NCBI GenBank assembly: GCA_017551845.1
Contig: JAFZKR010000147.1
Location: 1-18,535 of the forward strand
Source: Bacteroidaceae bacterium
GTDB taxonomy: Bacteria > Bacteroidota > Bacteroidia > Bacteroidales > Bacteroidaceae
Reading direction: 5' to 3'
DNA: 18,535 nt
Positions 8,103-14,240 of the stretch are shown here, piece by piece. Position 1 is the first letter of the stretch; the number at the start of each line of letters is the position of its first letter. The translations under genes and the position numbers were made by a program. Below the pieces are notes generated by a model. That model did no database searches. It was given only the letters and a program-made list of their open reading frames with translations, and was not told where the DNA came from.

Positions 8103-8110
8103 TAATTTTG
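8103..8110 (+). promoter_or_regulatory. Candidate -7 box for the DUF4301 gene
   Basis: TAATTTTG fully matches TAnnTTTG. It lies 47 nt upstream of the ATG at 8158, giving a leader of roughly 40 nt that would include the upstream TTG at 8146. No -33 TTTG is seen at the usual spacing. Confidence 0.4.
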
Positions 8111-8157
8111 AAAATCGGAAAAAGGGGATTAAATTTGAGGATTAATTGAACCGATTT

Positions 8158-9684
8158 ATGTTTAATGAGAAGGATTTGGCCCAGTTTAGGGCGAAAGGTA
8201 TCAGCGTTTCGCAGGTTGAGAATCAGTTGGAATTATTGAAAAAAGGCTTCCCTTATCTTGAACTTGATGCAGCCGCATCAGTAGGTAATGGCATAATAGC
8301 CGTCGATGAGGACAAGTGCAGGGATTACATCAGGACATGGGATACATACTGCAGCAGCGGTCACCGCATACTCAAGTTCGTGCCGGCATCGGGAGCGGCA
8401 AGCCGCATGTTCAAGGACCTGTTCGCATTCCTTGATGCGCCGTACGACATCCCGACAACTGCGTTCGAGAAGAGTTTCTTCGCCGGACTGGACAAGCTCG
8501 CTTTCTACGATGACCTGGACAAGGCATGCAGGACGAATGAGAACTGTCCCATAACAGAACTCATAGCCCAGGGCAAATATAAAGAGGTGGTATCTAACCT
8601 GCTGGGCGGAAAAGGCTTGAACTACGGTGCATTACCTAAAGGACTGCTCAAGTTCCACCGTTACAACGGAAGCGCTCGCACTCCTCTGGAGGAACACCTC
8701 GTGGAAGGAGCCATGTATGCATCGGGGTCCGACGGCACCGTTCACCTTCATTTCACCGTCTCACCTGAGCACAAGGAACTGTTCCGCACTCTTGCCGAGA
8801 ATAACAGCAAGGGCCTCTCAAAACGTTTCGGGATAGTATATGACATAACATTCTCCGAGCAGAAGAAGAGCACTGACACAGTGGCATCGGACCTGGAGGG
8901 TAATCCTTTCCGTAACGATGACGGTTCCATACTCTTCCGTCCCGGCGGTCACGGAGCACTTATTGAGAACCTTAACGAGCTGGATGCCGATGTGGTGTTC
9001 GTCAAGAACATAGACAATGTGGTTCCGGATCACCTCAAGACTGACACCGTGACATACAAGAAACTGCTGGCCGGAATACTCGTTTCCGTACAGAACCGGA
9101 TATTCGAGTACCTGAGGCTGCTTGACAGCGGGAAATATACAGCCGACAAGCTCAAGACCATTGCGGATTTCGTAAGGAACACCTTGTGCTGCAGGAAACA
9201 GGGATTGGAGCTTATGCCGGCCGATGAGCTCGCGGCCTGGCTCCGTTCCAAGCTGAACCGTCCGGTAAGGGTGTGCGGCATGGTACGTAATGTGGGCGAG
9301 CCCGGAGGCGGACCGTTCCTGGCATACAACAGTGACGGGACCGTATCGCTTCAGATTCTGGAGAGCTCCCAGATAGACCTGGCGGATCCCGTCAAGAAAG
9401 AGATGTTCACCAAGGGTACCCATTTCAATCCTGTGGATCTGGTGTGCGGCCTGAAGGGTTACAAGGGAGAAAAGTTCAATCTTCCGGATTTTGTAGATGG
9501 GAACACAGGCTTTATCTCAAGCAAGTCCAAGAACGGACGGGAGCTGAAGGCACTTGAGCTTCCCGGACTGTGGAACGGTGCCATGAGCGACTGGAACACC
9601 CTCTTCGTGGAGGTTCCGCTCACCACCTTCAATCCCGTCAAGACGGTGAATGACCTCCTTCGTCCCCAACACCAACCCGCATAA
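8158..9684 (+). CDS. DUF4301 protein, putative UDP-sugar pyrophosphorylase-like nucleotidyltransferase
   Basis: A 508-residue cytosolic protein of family DUF4301, widespread in Bacteroidetes and of unknown function. The frame extends four codons to a TTG at 8146, but the ATG at 8158 (MFNEKDLAQF) matches the usual family start. Motifs in order are PASGAASRMFK (76-86, similar to the GxGxR nucleotide loop of sugar nucleotidyltransferases), LPKGLLKFH (159-167), SEQKKSTDTVASD (233-245), FRPGGHGALIENL (260-272) and VFVKNIDNVVPD (280-291). Near the end come VCGMVRNVGEPGGGPF and ELPGLWNGAMSDWNTLFVEVP. The pairing of P-GGHG with V-NIDN mirrors the P-GHGD ... NxDN motifs of UDP-glucose and UDP-HexNAc pyrophosphorylases, so a UTP:sugar-phosphate uridylyltransferase-like fold is inferred; the substrate is unknown. 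It is a single gene ended by the terminator at 9705-9744. Confidence 0.85.
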   Translation: MFNEKDLAQFRAKGISVSQVENQLELLKKGFPYLELDAAASVGNGIIAVDEDKCRDYIRTWDTYCSSGHRILKFVPASGAASRMFKDLFAFLDAPYDIPTTAFEKSFFAGLDKLAFYDDLDKACRTNENCPITELIAQGKYKEVVSNLLGGKGLNYGALPKGLLKFHRYNGSARTPLEEHLVEGAMYASGSDGTVHLHFTVSPEHKELFRTLAENNSKGLSKRFGIVYDITFSEQKKSTDTVASDLEGNPFRNDDGSILFRPGGHGALIENLNELDADVVFVKNIDNVVPDHLKTDTVTYKKLLAGILVSVQNRIFEYLRLLDSGKYTADKLKTIADFVRNTLCCRKQGLELMPADELAAWLRSKLNRPVRVCGMVRNVGEPGGGPFLAYNSDGTVSLQILESSQIDLADPVKKEMFTKGTHFNPVDLVCGLKGYKGEKFNLPDFVDGNTGFISSKSKNGRELKALELPGLWNGAMSDWNTLFVEVPLTTFNPVKTVNDLLRPQHQPA

Positions 9685-9704
9685 GAAACATAGTGGCTCC
9701 CCAT

Positions 9705-9744
9705 ACAGAAAAAGGTTCCCCATTACCGGAGAACCTTTTTCTGT
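9705..9744. terminator. Strong bidirectional terminator downstream of DUF4301
   Basis: A perfect 14-bp stem, ACAGAAAAAGGTTC (9705-9718) with GAACCTTTTTCTGT (9731-9744), and a 12-nt loop. The stem itself carries the A/T run, so it can act on both strands: for the DUF4301 transcript and for minus-strand transcription past the tRNA gene. A shorter relative lies at 9843-9867. Confidence 0.88.
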
Positions 9745-9749
9745 TTGAG

Positions 9750-9785
9750 AGCGGTAGACGGGGCACGATCCCGCGACCTTCGGCT
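9750..9785 (-). pseudogene. Partial duplicate of tRNA-Gly(CCC), 3' half only
   Basis: Identical to nucleotides 38-73 of the intact tRNA-Gly at 9874-9946, with two more identical bases beyond the 3' end (38-nt match, 9748-9785 to 9872-9909, same orientation, offset 124). The 5' half (acceptor 5' strand, D-arm, anticodon) is absent, so it cannot fold as a tRNA. It keeps the unusual T-loop of the intact gene. It sits beside a terminator hairpin related to the one beside the intact gene, so the duplication included the terminator. Confidence 0.85.
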
Positions 9786-9842
9786 CCCGTTCGCGAAAGC
9801 GAACTAAAACACGGAGTGGCTTCCCAAGCCGGGAAAATGAAG
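9786..9842. repeat. Rearranged spacer with two small hairpins between tRNA-Gly copies
   Basis: A non-coding spacer. GTTCGC-GAAA-GCGAAC (9789-9804) is a 6-bp stem closed by a GNRA-type GAAA loop when read on the plus strand. GGCTTCCCAAGCC (9818-9830) is the anticodon stem-loop core of the tRNA-Gly in the opposite orientation to the intact gene. No open frame or promoter is convincing here. Confidence 0.55.
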
Positions 9843-9867
9843 AAAGGTTCCCGGTCAGAGAACCTTT
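9843..9867 (-). terminator. Terminator hairpin of tRNA-Gly
   Basis: AAAGGTTC (9843-9850) pairs with GAACCTTT (9860-9867) around a 9-nt loop. On the minus strand it begins 6 nt after the tRNA 3' end and is followed by a T-rich stretch (TTTCTTCATTTT). Stem sequence and placement match the larger hairpin at 9705-9744. Confidence 0.75.
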
Positions 9868-9873
9868 ACTTAG

Positions 9874-9946
9874 AGCGGTAGACGGGGCACGATCCCGCGA
9901 CCTTCGGCTTGGGAAGCCAACGCTCTACCAACTGAGCTACTACCGC
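9874..9946 (-). tRNA. tRNA-Gly (anticodon CCC)
   Basis: A complete 73-nt cloverleaf on the minus strand with no encoded CCA. The acceptor stem GCGGTAG/CTACCGC is perfect and the discriminator is T. The D-arm is GCTC/GAGC with loop AGTTGGTA. The anticodon stem TTGGC/GCCGA holds loop TTCCCAA, giving anticodon CCC, which reads GGG glycine codons. The T-stem GCGGG/CCCGT has loop ATCGTGC: positions 54 and 58 are A and T instead of the near-universal T and A, an exchange that keeps complementarity. A TATATTTG box lies upstream at 9968-9961. Confidence 0.95.
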
Positions 9947-9960
9947 GAATCAATACGCTA

Positions 9961-9968
9961 CAAATATA
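9961..9968 (-). promoter_or_regulatory. Candidate -7 box for tRNA-Gly
   Basis: On the minus strand this reads TATATTTG, matching TAnnTTTG, 14 nt ahead of the tRNA 5' end, a plausible distance for a stable-RNA promoter. No -33 TTTG at correct spacing is visible. Confidence 0.5.
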
Positions 9969-10041
9969 CACCATTTTTCAGAAACAGTAAGCATCAACAG
10001 CATGAGATTTAAGAATCAGCGGGCGTAAAATCGGCAGATTT

Positions 10042-10081
10042 TATGTAAGTTTGTAAAAACCATTCTTACATATTACCTTTT
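10042..10081 (+). promoter_or_regulatory. Candidate promoter and inverted-repeat operator of the TPR regulator gene
   Basis: TTTG at 10050-10053, 20 nt, then TACCTTTT at 10074-10081. This matches 9 of the 10 fixed bases of TTTG-N19/21-TAnnTTTG. It is interleaved with a perfect 8-bp inverted repeat, TATGTAAG (10042-10049) and CTTACATA (10065-10072), centres 23 bp apart (about two helical turns), one arm immediately upstream of the -33 box and the other inside the spacer. A start site about 7 nt past the -7 box would fall at or just after the ATG at 10085, favouring the in-frame ATG at 10094 or a leaderless message. Confidence 0.5.
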
Positions 10082-10084
10082 TGA

Positions 10085-11755
10085 ATGAGAAATATGTGCA
10101 TACACCACCACAAGACAGTCCGAATTATCTTATACCTGTCGTTCCAGGCTATAGTCTTTCTCACATCCTGCCGTGAGGCCACCTACCGTGAGCTTGCCCG
10201 GATAGAACAGACTATGGAAACCGATCCCGCCAAGGCCGATTCATTACTATCCGTTATCCCTGAGCCTGCCAAAGCCAGCCGACGTGCGCTGTATGCCATC
10301 CTCAAGACTCAGCTTGATTACAAGAACTACCGTCCTGTATCTGACCTGGACCTGATTATAGATGCAACGGACTATTACGGCATCCGCAAGAAGGATTATC
10401 ACGCGGCTATGGCGTGGTACAGTTTAGGATGCGCCTATTCCGACTCCAACAACGATATGGCAGCCATCAATGCATATCTCAAGGCCAAAGACCTCTTCCC
10501 CGACACCCTGACTCGTTACTATGCCCTCACCGAACAGAACCTTGGCAAACATTATCTGAATAGGATGATGCTGCCCGAGGCCACAGAACAATACAGGCTT
10601 TGTCTTGCCAATGCCACCAGGATGAATAATGAAAAAGCAATGAACAATGCCATATATAATCTGGGACGCTGCGCCCTGTATAAAAGGGATTTTATAGTGG
10701 CTGACAGCATATTCAATAATATTCTGACAGAAAGCAGATACTCTAATGACCAAAAAAATCTTGCTGTCTTCCAATTATCCAAAATCCGGCTCCATCATGA
10801 TAAGGATTACCAACAGGCCATGAAACTCATAAATGAATACCTGTCATACCGCAAAAACCCCGAAGACTCTGGTGCCGGTCTAAGTCTTAAGGCGAATATT
10901 TATTACGAGATTGGGCAAATTGACTCAGCGTATCACTACTACAACAAGTCCCTGGACTATACACAAGACCTTAACACCCTTTGCACGAACTATGACAAAC
11001 TAGCACTCATTGCTTTGCAACTTGGTCATAAAGATGAGGCGACCCAATACTACAATCACTATAAAAGTACGGCTGATTCAATCTATGAACGGCGCAATCA
11101 TGAGCAAATAAACGTCATAGAGAGTGAACACCGGATAGAACTGGCAGAAAACAGACTTCATGATAGAACCATAAGATCAGCCATCATCACAGCTTCACTC
11201 ATATTGCTCTCCATTTTACTGGCCATCATTGCTGTGATATACTACAGGAACTGGAAAAAAGAAAGAATCTGGAACATCCGCGACACAATCGACCAGACAG
11301 AATCCGATATCCTAAACAAGAAACTGGCAGATCCGGATATGGATTCCATACAGGAAGAAATACGTGATACAGATGATGTCAGGATTGAAATAATGGAGCT
11401 ATATCAGAAAGAACTTCAGGACTGTAGCCAATGGTTCAAGCTACAGGAGGCGTACTCCCTGATATCAAGTAAAACAACCATCCGTAACACAGAACTGTCA
11501 AATGACGAGAAAATACAAATCATAAAGGCCCTGAACAACTGTTTTCGTCCAGTCATGCAATTCCTGTCGGAAGAGATTCCGGAAGTAAGTCGTGATGAAG
11601 CATATGTCCTCATTCTGTTATATCTTGGATTTAACTCGGTTGAAATATCAATGCTTCTTGATGTTACTGACGGTTGCATACGTCAGCGCCGCAAAAGAGT
11701 GCAGGACAAAGACACGCACAATGTGACTCAGCTGTTTCTTGCAGATAAAGTGTAA
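10085..11755 (+). CDS. Membrane-spanning TPR regulator with C-terminal helix-turn-helix
   Basis: A 556-residue protein with a Bacteroidetes one-component layout. An N-terminal hydrophobic segment ends in a lipobox-like FLTSC (Cys29). Residues about 35-335 are helical TPR-type repeats (for example YHAAMAWYSLGCAYSDSNN at 105-123, AIYNLGRCALYKRDFIVADSIF at 189-210, and the block near 269-290). A coiled-coil lead-in (336-362) precedes a transmembrane helix at about 365-388. A charged linker (390-470) leads to a C-terminal domain with SRDEAYVLILLYLGFNSVEISMLL (502-525) and DGCIRQRRKRV (529-539), resembling the LuxR/sigma-region-4 HTH. TPRs would be periplasmic and the HTH cytoplasmic. ATG 10094 is an alternative start. 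The gene is first in a co-directional cluster; control of the downstream surface genes is inference. Confidence 0.75.
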   Translation: MRNMCIHHHKTVRIILYLSFQAIVFLTSCREATYRELARIEQTMETDPAKADSLLSVIPEPAKASRRALYAILKTQLDYKNYRPVSDLDLIIDATDYYGIRKKDYHAAMAWYSLGCAYSDSNNDMAAINAYLKAKDLFPDTLTRYYALTEQNLGKHYLNRMMLPEATEQYRLCLANATRMNNEKAMNNAIYNLGRCALYKRDFIVADSIFNNILTESRYSNDQKNLAVFQLSKIRLHHDKDYQQAMKLINEYLSYRKNPEDSGAGLSLKANIYYEIGQIDSAYHYYNKSLDYTQDLNTLCTNYDKLALIALQLGHKDEATQYYNHYKSTADSIYERRNHEQINVIESEHRIELAENRLHDRTIRSAIITASLILLSILLAIIAVIYYRNWKKERIWNIRDTIDQTESDILNKKLADPDMDSIQEEIRDTDDVRIEIMELYQKELQDCSQWFKLQEAYSLISSKTTIRNTELSNDEKIQIIKALNNCFRPVMQFLSEEIPEVSRDEAYVLILLYLGFNSVEISMLLDVTDGCIRQRRKRVQDKDTHNVTQLFLADKV

Positions 11756-11787
11756 AAGTCCCCTTTGCTTCGGTTTTTAACAAATTT

Positions 11788-11833
11788 GTCACGGAAATTA
11801 ACGCATCCGTGACCAGATGCACATGTACTTTAG
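11788..11833 (+). promoter_or_regulatory. Inverted repeat and weak promoter ahead of the DUF3244 gene
   Basis: A perfect 8-bp inverted repeat, GTCACGGA (11788-11795) and TCCGTGAC (11806-11813), is followed by a -7-like TACTTTAG at 11826-11833 (one mismatch to TAnnTTTG). The repeat has no T-run behind it, so it is unlikely to be an intrinsic terminator of the regulator gene. An operator or leader hairpin fits better. A further AT palindrome, GATAAT-AA-ATTATC, at 11835-11848 ends 6 nt before the start codon. All lie in the 99-nt gap between the regulator and DUF3244 genes. Confidence 0.4.
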
Positions 11834-11854
11834 CGATAATAAATTATCATCAAT

Positions 11855-12211
11855 ATGAAGAAATTATTTACCGCATTAACAATTATGTTGTGCATGTCAA
11901 TGAGCGCAAGCGCCATTGATATTGAATTAGGGATAGAAGACCCAAATCCTAATCCCTTTCCGGAAGATCGGTCTACTACAGCACCTTTAACGGCATCATT
12001 GGAAAGCCAAGTGTTAACCATCCAGTTCAGCGAACTCACATCTTCGCAGGTAGTAATAACTGATGGCCTAACCAATTCCACTGTCTGGAGCAATAGTTAC
12101 AACCCTTCTTATAGTGTACAGGCAAACCTGGCTTCACTGCCGGCCGGCAACTACACATTATATATATACGCGTACGGCATCTGGTGGCACGGGACGTTTG
12201 CCATTGAATAA
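11855..12211 (+). CDS. DUF3244 small secreted protein
   Basis: A 118-residue protein. The signal peptide is about residues 1-20 (MKKLFTALTIMLCMSMSASA|I). A short proline/asparagine-rich segment (DPNPNPFPEDRS, about 29-40) is followed by a DUF3244 beta-sandwich of about 75 residues with alternating strands (LTIQFSEL, SQVVITDG) and the characteristic closing LPAGNYTLYIYAYGIWWHGTFAIE. The family consists of small exported Bacteroidetes proteins of unknown role, often encoded near TPR regulators; the fold resembles the C-terminal T9SS-type/Ig-like domains. It is probably exported to periplasm or surface. The stop codon is followed after 6 nt, in the same frame, by the GTG start of the transglutaminase-like gene. 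Its own promoter is suggested at 11826. Confidence 0.8.
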   Translation: MKKLFTALTIMLCMSMSASAIDIELGIEDPNPNPFPEDRSTTAPLTASLESQVLTIQFSELTSSQVVITDGLTNSTVWSNSYNPSYSVQANLASLPAGNYTLYIYAYGIWWHGTFAIE

Positions 12212-12217
12212 CGTTTT

Positions 12218-14209
12218 GTGATTAGGATCTGTATTAAAACACTATCCTGGTGTCTGTTGGTTATTGTAGCTGCAATATCCACAGTTGCAGTAAGCACTTC
12301 AGTAGTGTCCTGTGACAAAAAACAGGCCAATGAATACCTGGAATACGCACTGCGTGCAGCCGGGAACAACCGCAGTGAGCTGGAGGCTGTGCTGGAACAC
12401 TACAAGGATGACCCCGAGAAACTGGCGGCAGCCCGTTTCCTGATTGAGAACATGCCCGGGCACGAGTCATTTCAGGATGAAGAAATTGATCAATATTACA
12501 ATCTGGCATTAAAGGTCCTTCAGTCTGATTTGAAACCTGTAGAACAGAGGGATTCTCTCCTTCACGTAAGTGATGACAAGTTTTCTCTTCTCAAATACAG
12601 GACTGTCCCAGATGTCCGCATTATGAAGGCAGACTACCTGATACACAGTATTGATTATGCATATTCACAATGGAAGGATAATCCTTGGTCGAGTCATATC
12701 TGTTTTGAGGATTTCTGTCAATGGATTCTCCCTTACAAAGCGGTAGAATTGCAGCCTCTTGATTATTGGCGAGACACATTGTATAATGCATTCAATACAT
12801 ATATTGACCTTATGGTCCATGATGATGACCAGTACGGGACCATATTCTACACTGTCGACGCCTTACGCAATGGTATTCTTGATAAGGTTCATCCTGTAGG
12901 TATGTTTAACCGTAGCGGATATCCGTTATTAAGAGCAGACCTGCTTGCCAGACAGACATTCGGAAGGTGTGAGGACTATGTTAATCTGGCTGTCCTTGTA
13001 TATCGCAGTTTTGGCATTCCTGTCTGTATAGATTACACCCCCTATTGGGGACGTTACCGTGCAGGGCACTCGTGGTACTCACTGTTAAGTGACCGTGGTG
13101 AAGAGCTTCATGCGGAATGGGATGTCGGTTCTGTCCCAGGTAGTTCTTTCTTCCCCGACAAGAGGATTCCCAAGGTCTTCAGGAATTCTTATTCCATTAA
13201 TCGTGAAAGAGCACGATACAAGAAGGAATCAGCATACAGGTTTCCTTTTGATATCAGTGCCTATGATGTCACCTCAAAATATTTTAGTACTACGGATGTC
13301 GTCATAAAAATCAAACCATCGTTTGACTTGGTTGAAGACTATGCTTACATCGCTACTTTCAATGGTCACGATGAAGACTGGGCTGTTGTTGATTTCGGAA
13401 AGATAAACCGGAGAAAGGTTGTCTTTTCAGATATGGGGCGTAATATACTATACATAGCGCTTGCTTACGACGGAAAAGAATTGCAGCCGATCTCAAAACC
13501 GTTCATTATCCAACGTGACGGAACGTTGACATTCGTAGAAAACAATCCCCAACGGATGCGCACGGTAAAGCTTAGGCGGAAATATTATCAGAGCAACAAC
13601 GTTGCACGGATGAGACAGCGTATTCTTGGTGGCAGAATTGAAGCTTCTGATTATAAGGATTTCACTAATGCCATAACGGTTTTTTCTATAGATGACATTT
13701 ACATTCCTGACAGAACAGATGTCCTTGAGCCCGATAGACACCGATATTGGCGATGGAGAGCCGCAGACGGCACCTATGGCAGCATTGCCGAACTGGCGTT
13801 CTTCTCCCCTGATGGAACACGTATTGATGGTCACCACCTTGGATGCCAAGACGCATCAATTGAATCTATTGAGAGGGCTTTTGACAATGACTGGCTTACT
13901 AATTTTGAGACAGACGCGCCTGATGGGGCTTGGGTTGGTATAGATTTTGGTAAGGCGGTGCAAATTGGTTCTGTACGTATTGTTCCAAGAAGTGACGACA
14001 ATGATATACATCCTGGTGATATTTATGAACTCAGATACTGGAGTAATAACGGAGAATGGATAAGCAGGGGAATAAGGACTGCTGATGGAAACACTCTCAG
14101 CTATGACAGTATCCCAGAGGGAGCATTGATGTGGCTGAGCAACCAGACACGCGGTTGGGATGAGAGACCTTTCCTTATTGATAATGAAAAGAAAATAGAA
14201 TGGTGGTAA
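12218..14209 (+). CDS. Transglutaminase-like lipoprotein with discoidin-like C-terminal domain
   Basis: A 663-residue lipoprotein. The start is GTG, the only start codon after the in-frame TAA at 12209 and before the signal peptide; the lipobox Cys is residue 32 (VVSC). A helical N-terminal region (35-190) precedes a transglutaminase/protease-like core. A Cys-His-Asp triad is plausible: C251 in GRCEDYVNLAVLVYRSFGIP (249-268), H284 in AGHSWYSLL (282-290), D302 in HAEWDVG (298-304). Middle beta-rich domains (about 345-500) lead to a discoidin (F5/8C)-like domain at about 508-640 (AFDNDWLTNFET, WVGIDFGKAVQIGSVRIVPR). The protein ends in the family-typical LSNQTRGWDERPF ... EWW. Related Bacteroidetes proteins are surface lipoproteins of unknown substrate; peptide cleavage or crosslinking plus glycan binding is inference. 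It is translationally close to the DUF3244 gene (6 nt). Confidence 0.78.
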   Translation: MIRICIKTLSWCLLVIVAAISTVAVSTSVVSCDKKQANEYLEYALRAAGNNRSELEAVLEHYKDDPEKLAAARFLIENMPGHESFQDEEIDQYYNLALKVLQSDLKPVEQRDSLLHVSDDKFSLLKYRTVPDVRIMKADYLIHSIDYAYSQWKDNPWSSHICFEDFCQWILPYKAVELQPLDYWRDTLYNAFNTYIDLMVHDDDQYGTIFYTVDALRNGILDKVHPVGMFNRSGYPLLRADLLARQTFGRCEDYVNLAVLVYRSFGIPVCIDYTPYWGRYRAGHSWYSLLSDRGEELHAEWDVGSVPGSSFFPDKRIPKVFRNSYSINRERARYKKESAYRFPFDISAYDVTSKYFSTTDVVIKIKPSFDLVEDYAYIATFNGHDEDWAVVDFGKINRRKVVFSDMGRNILYIALAYDGKELQPISKPFIIQRDGTLTFVENNPQRMRTVKLRRKYYQSNNVARMRQRILGGRIEASDYKDFTNAITVFSIDDIYIPDRTDVLEPDRHRYWRWRAADGTYGSIAELAFFSPDGTRIDGHHLGCQDASIESIERAFDNDWLTNFETDAPDGAWVGIDFGKAVQIGSVRIVPRSDDNDIHPGDIYELRYWSNNGEWISRGIRTADGNTLSYDSIPEGALMWLSNQTRGWDERPFLIDNEKKIEWW

Positions 14210-14240
14210 TAAAAAAACGATTAAAAAAATTTAAAAAATT

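Noticed and set aside
8146..8157. TTG start of the DUF4301 gene
   Set aside because: The ATG at 8158 gives the usual family N-terminus and is a stronger start codon.
9786..9873. A second intact tRNA or a plus-strand tRNA in the spacer
   Set aside because: No D-arm or acceptor 5' strand can be paired with the duplicated 3' half on either strand.
9693..9881. Open frame of 62 codons on the plus strand
   Set aside because: It runs through the terminator hairpins, the tRNA fragment and the end of the real tRNA gene; no signal for translation and no recognisable protein.
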